DNA of 16,811 bases, taken from NCBI GenBank assembly GCA_934446135.1, contig CAKSDT010000032.1, positions 1 through 16,811 on the forward strand, written 5' to 3'. A program made the position numbers and the translations under genes. Source of the stretch: an uncultured Clostridia bacterium. Lineage in GTDB: Bacteria > Bacillota > Clostridia > RGIG6154. Shown here piece by piece: positions 8,640-14,924 of this stretch (positions are counted from its first letter, which is position 1; every line of letters starts with the position of its first letter). The notes under the pieces are model-generated. The model was given only the letters and a program-made list of their open reading frames with translations. It was not told where the DNA came from and did not search any database.

Positions 8640-8668
8640 TGTACAATTGAATTTGGTTCTGTTATACT
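8640..8668 (+). promoter_or_regulatory. Sigma-A promoter of the serine hydrolase gene
   Basis: TGTACA (8640-8645) and TATACT (8663-8668) are separated by 17 bases, and the -10 is extended by an upstream TG. The -35 is weak (4 of 6), which the extended -10 may offset or which may reflect a need for activation from the dyad at 8604-8619. Confidence 0.55.
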
Positions 8669-8702
8669 ATTGCCATAATAGCATGAAATTCTTAATGGCA
8701 AT
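8669..8702. repeat. Inverted repeat at the transcription start of the serine hydrolase
   Basis: ATTGCCAT (8669-8676) and ATGGCAAT (8695-8702) are exact inverted 8-mers separated by 18 bases. The left arm begins directly after the -10 hexamer and the right arm ends 12 bases before the AGGAGGAG ribosome binding site. It could be a pair of operator half-sites over the start point, or a weak hairpin in the leader RNA. Confidence 0.4.
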
Positions 8703-8734
8703 TAAATTTATATATAGGAGGAGAGATTTTTAAT

Positions 8735-9856
8735 ATGAATTTTGAAAGGTTAACTTCTTACCTGGATCATCTTGTTGACGATATAAATACCCCAAGCGTA
8801 GATTGCATCATATACAAAGAACACAAAATGATATATAGGCATTTTTACGGAAAAAAAGATATAGAAACAAACACCAATATAACGGGAGATGAATTGTACT
8901 TCATATTCTCATTAACAAAAATGGTGACTTGCACAGCCGCACTTCAACTATACGAAAAAGGTAAATATAATATGGAAGATCCTATATCAAAATACCTACC
9001 GGAATTCGGGAAAATGAGAATTGTAGGAGGCGGTTACGCAAAAAATTCTATAAGAGTGAAACATTTGTTCACAATGTGTGCGGGACTTGATTATGATTTA
9101 AACGCAGACGGAATCAGAAAAGCATTGGCACAAGGTAAAACCTCTACAAGAGATTTAGTCAGTGCAATGTCAAAAACAGTCCTCGGTTTTGAGCCGGGTT
9201 CAAAATTCTTATATAGTCTGTGTCACGATGTTTTAGGTGCATTGATTGAAGTCTGGTCGGGCAAGAAGCTAAGTGAATACATAAAAGAAAATATTTTTGA
9301 ACCGTTAGGAATGAAAAATACATTTTTTGGATTACCTAAAGATAGTGTTCTTCTCGCAAAAATGGCCTCACTTTATGAATTTGGAAATGACGGGAAACCA
9401 AAAAAAGCACCGCTTGAGTGTCCTCATATTTTATCTAACGATTATGAAAGCGGCGGTGCAGGGTTGTGTTCCTGCCCTGAAGATTATTCATTATTCTGCG
9501 ATGCGTTAGCGTGTAATGGAGTAGGAAAAACAGGAAATAGAATTTTGTCTTCCGCATCAATTGAACTTATGTCAACTAACCGTTTAAACGAACAGCAAAA
9601 AGCGGATTTTCAAAGTGATTCACGCCCGGGATACGGGTATGGATTGGGAGTTCGTGTTCACACTGACAAAGCAGAAAGTTCTTCACTTAGTCCAATAGGT
9701 GAATTTGGATGGGACGGAGCAGCAGGAAGTTTTTCAATGGTTGATACCCAAAACAAAATTTCTCTCGTATATTTTCAACATATATATATTCGGGATATCT
9801 TGTTGGAAACAGGTTTGCGTAATGCACTATACTCAGATTTGGAGTATGATAAATAA
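8735..9856 (+). CDS. Serine hydrolase of the class C beta-lactamase / CubicO family
   Basis: The product is 373 aa. The start has a strong AGGAGGAG site and an AT-rich spacer. No signal peptide or membrane segment is present, so it should be cytosolic. The nucleophile motif S-x-x-K is Ser59-Leu-Thr-Lys62 in YFIFSLTKM. The Tyr motif is Y160-S-L in FLYSLCHDVLGALIE, the variant with Leu where penicillin-binding proteins have Asn. The third box is GWDGAAGS at residues 325-332. LFTMCAGLDYD and EPLGMKNTFFG are typical of this family. Members include esterases, D-aminopeptidases and transesterases; the substrate cannot be told. A cytosolic protein of this type is not evidence of antibiotic resistance. 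It sits between two identical GH95 genes and is divergent from the first, so removal of ester groups from imported glycan is a guess worth testing. Confidence 0.88.
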   Translation: MNFERLTSYLDHLVDDINTPSVDCIIYKEHKMIYRHFYGKKDIETNTNITGDELYFIFSLTKMVTCTAALQLYEKGKYNMEDPISKYLPEFGKMRIVGGGYAKNSIRVKHLFTMCAGLDYDLNADGIRKALAQGKTSTRDLVSAMSKTVLGFEPGSKFLYSLCHDVLGALIEVWSGKKLSEYIKENIFEPLGMKNTFFGLPKDSVLLAKMASLYEFGNDGKPKKAPLECPHILSNDYESGGAGLCSCPEDYSLFCDALACNGVGKTGNRILSSASIELMSTNRLNEQQKADFQSDSRPGYGYGLGVRVHTDKAESSSLSPIGEFGWDGAAGSFSMVDTQNKISLVYFQHIYIRDILLETGLRNALYSDLEYDK

Positions 9857-9857
9857 A

Positions 9858-9909
9858 AAAACAAATGGTTGCAGTAAAATGACTTTGTTTTACTGCAACC
9901 ATTTGTTTT
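9858..9909. terminator. Bidirectional terminator between converging genes
   Basis: A perfect 22-bp inverted repeat (arms 9858-9879 and 9888-9909) encloses an 8-base loop. The core arm contains CAAATGGTTGCAGT. It ends in T-rich tracts on both strands, so it can stop the serine hydrolase transcript and the GH95 copy 2 transcript. It begins one base past the hydrolase stop codon. Confidence 0.85.
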
Positions 9910-9921
9910 ACATTCAATTCA

Positions 9922-12072
9922 TTATTTGTTATCTTTTATATTCTGATGTGTAATTTGTCCGTTTTCCCATGAAAAGTCAATTATTTTTCCGGTTCTTGTA
10001 ACAAACCCCTTCACTTCTCCCGATTTCCATTCCTCAGGAAGTGCAGGAAGCAACTCTATCCTGCCGGTATGACTCTGCATAAGTGCTTCGCATATTGCTG
10101 CGGCGATACCGAAGTTTCCGTCTATCTGGAAAGGAGGGTGTGCATCAAACATATTCGGATATATAGACTTTTTAAACATATTCTTTATATGACGGTTTAC
10201 TTTCTCTCCGTCTTTTAATCTTGCATATACATTTGCTATCCATGCGTTTGACCAGCCTGTGTGTCCGCCTCCGTTTTCAAGGCGTGTTTCAAGCGTTTTC
10301 CTTACAGGTTCTGCGTATTTCTCATACTCCATAATGTCGGCAGGATAAAATCCGTACAAGTGGGATATGTGTCTGTGCCCCAACTCATTTTCCTCAAATT
10401 CTTCTCCCCACTCAAGAATTCGTCCGTCCTTCCCGATTTTTACCGGTGCCAACTTTGATTTGATTTCCTCAAGATGCTTTGAATCTTCACCCAGCACACA
10501 AGACGCTTTGATGGTTTTGTCAAACAAATCATAAATTATTGACATATCCATTGCACTGCCTTCGCAAACGCAGCATTTTTCTCCGTTATATACAAACTCA
10601 TTTTCCGGTGAGGTTGACGGTCCGGTCACTAACCTGCCTTCCTGGTTTTCATACATCCAGTCCTCTAAAAACTTTGTTGCCTCAACCATCACAGGATAAT
10701 ACTCTTTAAGAAATTCCTTATCACCTGTGTGTATATAATGTTCCCATATATGACGGGTTGACCAAAATCCGCCCATCAACCAAAATCCCCACAATACTCC
10801 TTTGGTTGCTCCGCAATTAAAACGCCATAAATCACTGTTATGCCATGATGCCCAGCCTCTTAATCCCAATACATTTCCTTTTTCGGAAAACTCCCTGAGC
10901 ATTTTAAAAAGCGGCATATGACATTCACCCAAATTCATTGTCTCTGTCGGCCAATAATTCATTTGCGTGTTTATATTCATTGTGTAATTACAATTCCACG
11001 GTGCAAACACATGATAGCACCAAATTCCCTGAAGAGTTCCCGGCTGTGTTCCGCAAAGCGAACTTGCAATCGTAAGATATCTTGAATAGTCAAACAAAAG
11101 AGTTGTAAGTCCGTTATCTGTAATTCCGTCAGAAACATTTTTTATACGCTCATCGGTCGGAATACTGTCAAAATTCTCACCGTCTATTTTTAAAGACACT
11201 CTGTCAAAATATTTTTTATATTCATTTGTATGGTGCTCTTTTAATTCTTCAAACGAAAATTCTGCCGCTTTGTTTAACGCCTCTAATGAAGAGTTAACAT
11301 ATTCTTTTCCTTCTGATACCGGCATTTTGTTATATCCGTTAAAACTCGTTTTGATTGAAAACAAAATTACAACTTCATCTGCTTTGTCAATCCAGATTGA
11401 ATTTCCTCCCGAATAAGTCCGCCCTTTGGAAATTGCCCTTATCCTTGAACAAAACCTCACACTTTCTTTGTCTTCATCATATTTTGCGTATCTTTCCTCA
11501 AAATCTATGTATGTAGGGCACTTTCCGCTTACAGTTACTGTATCGGGTGTATATTCAACACTATGCTGCATCTCTACTGCCTGATATATATGAAAATCCA
11601 GCGGAGTTTCACTCTTTATTTTAATTGCCATAACATCGTCCGTTAAAGATACAAATGCCTCTTTCGTAACACATTTACCATCAAGTTTATATTCTGTCTT
11701 TACTACACCCGTTTCAAGGTCAAGTTCCCGTTTGTAATCTGTAACGGTGTCCGGAGAATTCACAATATCTATAAACATACTTCCGTAACTTACATATGCC
11801 TGTGATGTAACTCCGAACATAACATCCGATGTCATATCCGTAGCCGCCTTATATTCTTTCTTATGAATAAGGTCCCTTATTTTCCTGATATCAGACATTG
11901 AATGTTTATCCTTAACCATATCAGGATAACCCGACCACAATGTTTCCTCATTAATCTGAAATCTGTCCGATACGGCCCCCGAAAATACCATTGCACCTAC
12001 TCTGCCGTTGCCTATCGGAATAGCCTCTTCCCAAACTCCGGCTGCTTTTTTATACCATAGTTTCCTGTTCAT
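9922..12072 (-). CDS. GH95 alpha-L-fucosidase / alpha-L-galactosidase, copy 2
   Basis: The product is 716 aa and identical in sequence to the GH95 protein of 6372-8522, with all active-site residues kept (Asn366, Asn368, Glu490, Asp651). It therefore has the same expected cytosolic reaction on alpha-L-fucosyl or alpha-L-galactosyl ends. The start is the ATG at 12070-12072, for the same reason as copy 1. Unlike copy 1 it does not lead a transporter operon: it is followed by the bidirectional terminator at 9858-9909 and is probably monocistronic. It keeps its own copy of the promoter and cre-like site. The DUF554 gene upstream reads in the same direction with no clear terminator between, so some read-through is possible. 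Identity at synonymous positions points to very recent duplication or gene conversion. Confidence 0.95.
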   Translation of the reverse strand: MNRKLWYKKAAGVWEEAIPIGNGRVGAMVFSGAVSDRFQINEETLWSGYPDMVKDKHSMSDIRKIRDLIHKKEYKAATDMTSDVMFGVTSQAYVSYGSMFIDIVNSPDTVTDYKRELDLETGVVKTEYKLDGKCVTKEAFVSLTDDVMAIKIKSETPLDFHIYQAVEMQHSVEYTPDTVTVSGKCPTYIDFEERYAKYDEDKESVRFCSRIRAISKGRTYSGGNSIWIDKADEVVILFSIKTSFNGYNKMPVSEGKEYVNSSLEALNKAAEFSFEELKEHHTNEYKKYFDRVSLKIDGENFDSIPTDERIKNVSDGITDNGLTTLLFDYSRYLTIASSLCGTQPGTLQGIWCYHVFAPWNCNYTMNINTQMNYWPTETMNLGECHMPLFKMLREFSEKGNVLGLRGWASWHNSDLWRFNCGATKGVLWGFWLMGGFWSTRHIWEHYIHTGDKEFLKEYYPVMVEATKFLEDWMYENQEGRLVTGPSTSPENEFVYNGEKCCVCEGSAMDMSIIYDLFDKTIKASCVLGEDSKHLEEIKSKLAPVKIGKDGRILEWGEEFEENELGHRHISHLYGFYPADIMEYEKYAEPVRKTLETRLENGGGHTGWSNAWIANVYARLKDGEKVNRHIKNMFKKSIYPNMFDAHPPFQIDGNFGIAAAICEALMQSHTGRIELLPALPEEWKSGEVKGFVTRTGKIIDFSWENGQITHQNIKDNK

Positions 12073-12109
12073 AATGCAAAGCAATCCTCCTATACAGTTC
12101 TCTACGGTA

Positions 12110-12139
12110 ATTATACCTTAATTCTGTAACTGTTTTCAA
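12110..12139 (-). promoter_or_regulatory. Sigma-A promoter of GH95 copy 2
   Basis: The same TTGAAA (12134-12139), 18-base spacer and TATAAT (12110-12115) as copy 1, inside the identical block. Confidence 0.75.
12125..12138 (-). promoter_or_regulatory. Cre-like site over the -35, copy 2
   Basis: The same TGAAAACAGTTACA sequence as in copy 1, 13 of 14 matches to the CcpA consensus, overlapping the -35. It is part of the identical block and so is not independent evidence of function. Confidence 0.38.
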
Positions 12140-12154
12140 GTGTGCTTTATTGAG

Positions 12155-12170
12155 AAACAGTGCATTATTT
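12155..12170. promoter_or_regulatory. Imperfect operator-like dyad upstream of GH95 copy 2
   Basis: AAACAGT-GC-ATTATTT is the counterpart of the perfect dyad at 8604-8619. Two of seven arm pairs are mismatched. It lies 16 bases outside the -35 box, against 15 in copy 1. It is outside the identical block, so its survival at the same place in diverged sequence hints at a role. Confidence 0.35.
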
Positions 12171-12210
12171 TGCTATGTTTTCGATTAAATTATGCGATGT
12201 ATGTCTGAAA

Positions 12211-12936
12211 CTAAAATCCAAACGGAAGATAAGCTGCAATTATTGCCAAAATCATTGCCGGAAGCATATTTGCAACACGGAATTTCTTTCCCCAAACACT
12301 GTTTACACCGATACAAAATATGAGAACAGAACCAACCAAAGACAGATATGAAACGGCCGTTTCCGTCATAATTGGCGAAACAAGTCTTGCAAGCAATGTT
12401 ATGAACCCCTCAAAAACAAACACAGGAATTGCGGAAAAAACGCATCCCTTCCCCATTGATGATGTCATAACCGAAACAATTATAAAATCCAGAACAGTTT
12501 TTACTGCAAGGGTTGAATAATCTCCCGTAAGTCCATCCTGTATGGCACCGACTATTGCCATTGCCCCAATTGAAACCGTTAATGAGGCGGTCACAAAGGC
12601 ATTTACAAATTCTGCATCCTCGCCATTTCCAGTTTTATTTTTAAGCCACTCACCGAATTTTTCAAATCCGTTTTCTATTCCTACAAATTCTCCCGCAATC
12701 GTGCCGATTACAACGCATAACACAACCAGTATTGACTTCCCGCTTGTAATTTTACCGTTATTCATTTTAAGCATTCCGCTCATCGCACCGGAAATTGCTA
12801 TAAACATTACACTCAGTCCGCAAACCTTGTTTACTGCGTCCTGCTGTTTTTCTTTAAAAAATTTCCCCGTAAAATGACCGACAATTCCGCCTGCCACTAT
12901 ACCTATACTGTTAATTATCGTTCCTGTTCCTATCAT
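12211..12936 (-). CDS. DUF554 family membrane protein (YdfK/YqgA-like)
   Basis: The product is 241 aa. MIGTGTIINSIGIVAGGIVGHFTGK followed by GLSVMFIAISGAMSGMLK is the characteristic opening of DUF554 proteins (first motif at residues 1-25). Several hydrophobic segments rich in Gly, Ile and Val continue to the end (LPAMILAIIAAYLPFGF), so it is an integral membrane protein of the usual family length. The function of this family is not established; a transport role is often assumed. The start has GAGG nine bases upstream, inside the end of the cytidine deaminase gene, with which it overlaps by 26 bases. This suggests translational coupling and co-expression with the nucleoside salvage enzymes. 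No terminator is visible between its stop and the GH95 copy 2 promoter. Confidence 0.88.
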   Translation of the reverse strand: MIGTGTIINSIGIVAGGIVGHFTGKFFKEKQQDAVNKVCGLSVMFIAISGAMSGMLKMNNGKITSGKSILVVLCVVIGTIAGEFVGIENGFEKFGEWLKNKTGNGEDAEFVNAFVTASLTVSIGAMAIVGAIQDGLTGDYSTLAVKTVLDFIIVSVMTSSMGKGCVFSAIPVFVFEGFITLLARLVSPIMTETAVSYLSLVGSVLIFCIGVNSVWGKKFRVANMLPAMILAIIAAYLPFGF

Positions 12937-13354
12937 TCGTCTTTTCCTCTTTTTTTGTCAATTTATAAGTGAAAGCATAAGGCAGCAATTCCTCTGCCGA
13001 AAACTCCTTTTGTTCCTTTCCGTTGAAAAGAATAATTTTAAAATCCGGTCCGCAGAATTCTGAAATGGTTTGTCTGCACATTCCGCAAGGGTATGTGTAA
13101 TCTGATATTTTGCCGTCTTTACAGCCCACAATCGCAATTTTTGCAAAATCCCTTTCACCGTCCGAAACCGCCTTAAAAATTGCAACTCTCTCGGCACAGC
13201 AACCAACCGGATAAGATGAATTTTCAACATTTGAGCCCGTATACAAAGTTCCGTCTCTTAAGCAAAGTGCTGCCCCGACTTTAAAGTTTGAATACGGTGC
13301 ATATGCAAGTTCCATTGCTTCTTCTGCCAGTTCAATCAACCTTTTATTTTCCAT
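12911..13354 (-). CDS. cdd: Cytidine deaminase
   Basis: The product is 147 aa, the normal length of the small homotetrameric form. It converts cytidine and deoxycytidine to uridine and deoxyuridine. Visible motifs are YAPYSNFKVGAAL (residues 18-30), SNVENSSYP, the zinc and catalytic motif C53-A-E55 in GCCAERVA, and PCGMCRQ with Cys90 and Cys93. Cys53, Cys90 and Cys93 would bind zinc and Glu55 is the proton shuttle. The ATG at 13352-13354 is chosen over an in-frame TTG five codons upstream because GAGAGTGAT precedes it. The gene overlaps the end of udp by 11 bases and the start of the DUF554 gene by 26. The last dozen residues (KKEEKTNDRNRNDN) are a charged tail in the overlap. Confidence 0.95.
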   Translation of the reverse strand: MENKRLIELAEEAMELAYAPYSNFKVGAALCLRDGTLYTGSNVENSSYPVGCCAERVAIFKAVSDGERDFAKIAIVGCKDGKISDYTYPCGMCRQTISEFCGPDFKIILFNGKEQKEFSAEELLPYAFTYKLTKKEEKTNDRNRNDN

Positions 13355-14126
13355 TTTTATCACTCTCAATAAGAATTTTTATTTCCTCAACCGCCGCTTT
13401 AACAGGCATATCAACATCGTAATTTAACTGTTCAGGATGTCCTTTTTTTCTCCTTTCCTGATTTCCGACTACCAAAAGTACTGTCCCTGTTCTTAATTTT
13501 CTTACCGCTCCCACCGTAAAAAGCGTGGAAGACTCCATTTCGCTTGCAAGTGCTCCGCATTTTATATATGCGTTCCATTTATTAATTAAATCGTATGAAA
13601 CAGGCATAGTTTCGGGACTGTGCTGACCGTAAAACGAATCCTTACACTGAACTGTTCCTATATGATACCTGTATCCAAGATTTTTGCAGGCTTTATAAAG
13701 TGCTTCCGTCACAAAAAAGTCAGCAACTGCCGGAACTTCTTTAGGCACATATTCGTCCGGTGTTCCGTCAAGTTTGATGGATGCGTTTGCAATTACAATA
13801 TCACCTGCCTCAACATTAAGGGCCATTCCGCCCGATGTTCCGACTCTTATAAAAGTGTGAACACCGATGTTTGCGAGTTCTTCGACTGCAATTGCGGTTG
13901 AGGCACCTCCTATCCCTGTCGATACAGCACTAACTTTCCGGCCTGACAGATACCCTGTATAAGTTGTATATTCACGGTTTTGCATTACTTTTTCAGCATT
14001 ATCAAAATATTTTGCAATTACCTCGCATCTTTTAGGGTCACCCGGGAGAATGACATACTCTCCAACTTCGTTTTTCTTTAAATTTATATGATATTCTCTT
14101 CCGTCCTTATTATAAACAAGTGACAT
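13344..14126 (-). CDS. udp: Uridine phosphorylase
   Basis: The product is 260 aa, close to the 253 aa of the E. coli enzyme. It splits uridine with phosphate into uracil and ribose-1-phosphate. Visible family signatures are VILPGDPKR (phosphate site, residues 25-33), STGIGG (69-74), RVGTSGG (94-100), a KDSFYGQ segment (162-168) for the uracil site, and EMESS at 196-200, whose Glu-Met-Glu matches the ribose site of E. coli Udp. The ATG at 14124-14126 is preferred because AGAAGG lies six bases upstream; an ATG nine codons earlier has no such site. With cdd next in the operon, cytidine can be deaminated and the uridine cleaved, a pyrimidine salvage unit. A purine-nucleoside-phosphorylase relative is less likely because of the Gln and EMES pattern. 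Confidence 0.92.
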   Translation of the reverse strand: MSLVYNKDGREYHINLKKNEVGEYVILPGDPKRCEVIAKYFDNAEKVMQNREYTTYTGYLSGRKVSAVSTGIGGASTAIAVEELANIGVHTFIRVGTSGGMALNVEAGDIVIANASIKLDGTPDEYVPKEVPAVADFFVTEALYKACKNLGYRYHIGTVQCKDSFYGQHSPETMPVSYDLINKWNAYIKCGALASEMESSTLFTVGAVRKLRTGTVLLVVGNQERRKKGHPEQLNYDVDMPVKAAVEEIKILIESDKNGK

Positions 14127-14159
14127 TATATCCCTTCTCTCATTATTTGTCATACATAA

Positions 14160-14188
14160 ATTTTACAATACTTACATAACATTGTCAA
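14160..14188 (-). promoter_or_regulatory. Promoter of the udp-cdd-DUF554 operon
   Basis: On the minus strand TTGACA (14183-14188) is followed by exactly 17 bases and TAAAAT (14160-14165). The predicted start leaves a leader of roughly 25 bases before the udp ATG. Confidence 0.75.
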
Positions 14189-14198
14189 CGGAATTTAA

Positions 14199-14227
14199 TT
14201 GACAAACATAAGTATATAAGTTAAAAT
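14199..14227 (+). promoter_or_regulatory. Promoter of the LUD-VanW operon
   Basis: TTGACA (14199-14204) is followed by 17 bases and TAAAAT (14222-14227), the same hexamers and spacing as the divergent udp promoter. The two -35 boxes are back to back, 10 bases apart, and form the inverted repeat TTGTCAA/TTGACAA. A 9-mer AAGTATATA occurs at 14210-14218 and again at 14229-14237. Confidence 0.78.
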
Positions 14228-14259
14228 TAAGTATATATATATTTATGCGGAGGCGTAAT

Positions 14260-14910
14260 ATGGATAAAATAATCGAAAAAACAATTTCAAATCTTGCAAA
14301 AAACAATATACAGGGCATTTATGCTGAAACAAAAGAGGATGCACTTAATATAACAGAAACTCTTTTAGAAGAAAACTCTGTAATTTCTGCCGGCGGGAGT
14401 ATGACTCTTTCGGAATGTAAGATAACCGACCTTTTAAAAAGCGGAAAATACAATTTTCTTGACCGCTCAATTCCCGGAATATCACCCGAGGAAGTCAGAG
14501 ATATATACATAAAAACATTTGACGCTGACTCATTTCTGGGAAGTGCAAATGCAATAACCGAGGATGGATATATTTATCAGGTTGACGGAACCGGAAACAG
14601 AGTTTCCGCCATGATATTCGGTCCTAAGCAGGTAATAATTGTTGCGGGAAAGAATAAAATAGTAAAAAATGCAGATGAGGCCATTAAAAGAGTAAAGGAA
14701 ATTGCTGCCCCTCTTAATGCAAAAAGATTAAACTGTGAAACTTACTGCAGCAAAACCGGAAAATGTATTTCACTTAATTCCGAAAATACTGAAATACCAA
14801 ACGGTTGCAGCAGTGAATCCAGAATATGTGCCGATTATGTGTTCTTTGGCAGGCAACGAATCAAAAACAGAATTAAAGTAATAATAGTAAACGAAAGTCT
14901 CGGCTATTAA
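14260..14910 (+). CDS. LUD-domain (lactate utilisation, YkgG-like) protein
   Basis: The product is 216 aa from the ATG at 14260-14262, with GGAGG six bases upstream. An ATG five codons earlier overlaps that site. The sequence follows the LUD/DUF162 pattern: GIYAETKEDALN, SAGGSMTL (residues 43-50), and the long conserved block SANAITEDGYIYQVDGTGNR then GPKQVIIVAGKNKIVKN (about 95-137). The C-terminal part carries five Cys (159, 163, 169, 183, 190) in a C-x3-C-x5-C ... C-x6-C layout, usual for the single-domain clostridial members and possibly a metal site. LutC/LutB relatives take part in lactate oxidation, but no lutA or lutB partner is here, so the reaction is unknown. The stop overlaps an ATG of the next frame (TAATG), and the VanW gene follows closely. 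Confidence 0.88.
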   Translation: MDKIIEKTISNLAKNNIQGIYAETKEDALNITETLLEENSVISAGGSMTLSECKITDLLKSGKYNFLDRSIPGISPEEVRDIYIKTFDADSFLGSANAITEDGYIYQVDGTGNRVSAMIFGPKQVIIVAGKNKIVKNADEAIKRVKEIAAPLNAKRLNCETYCSKTGKCISLNSENTEIPNGCSSESRICADYVFFGRQRIKNRIKVIIVNESLGY

Positions 14911-14924
14911 TGGAGGGAAATGCC

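Larger units (their letters stand above)
9921..12139. repeat. Long direct repeat, copy B (2,219 bp identical to 6371-8589)
   Basis: This is the second copy of the GH95 gene-plus-promoter block, in the same orientation as copy A and 3,550 bases away. Downstream flanks (below 9921 and 6371) show no similarity. Upstream flanks (above 12139 and 8589) remain alignable for about 40-50 bases with many substitutions. Confidence 0.95.

Noticed and set aside
8735..9856. Beta-lactamase resistance gene
   Set aside because: The S-x-x-K fold is shared by many esterases and peptidases; there is no signal peptide and the Tyr motif lacks the usual Asn.
6371..12139. Composite transposon with GH95 blocks as flanking elements
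   Set aside because: The repeats carry no transposase and no terminal inverted repeats, and no target-site duplication is visible at any of the four ends.
12542..12877. A 111-codon plus-strand open frame opposite the DUF554 gene
   Set aside because: It lies wholly antisense to a well-supported family member, has no ribosome binding site, and its Pro/Thr/Ile-rich product looks like the complement of a hydrophobic coding sequence.
14910..14924. ATG start for the VanW gene overlapping the LUD stop codon
   Set aside because: No ribosome binding site precedes it, while GGAGGG sits correctly before the TTG at 14925.
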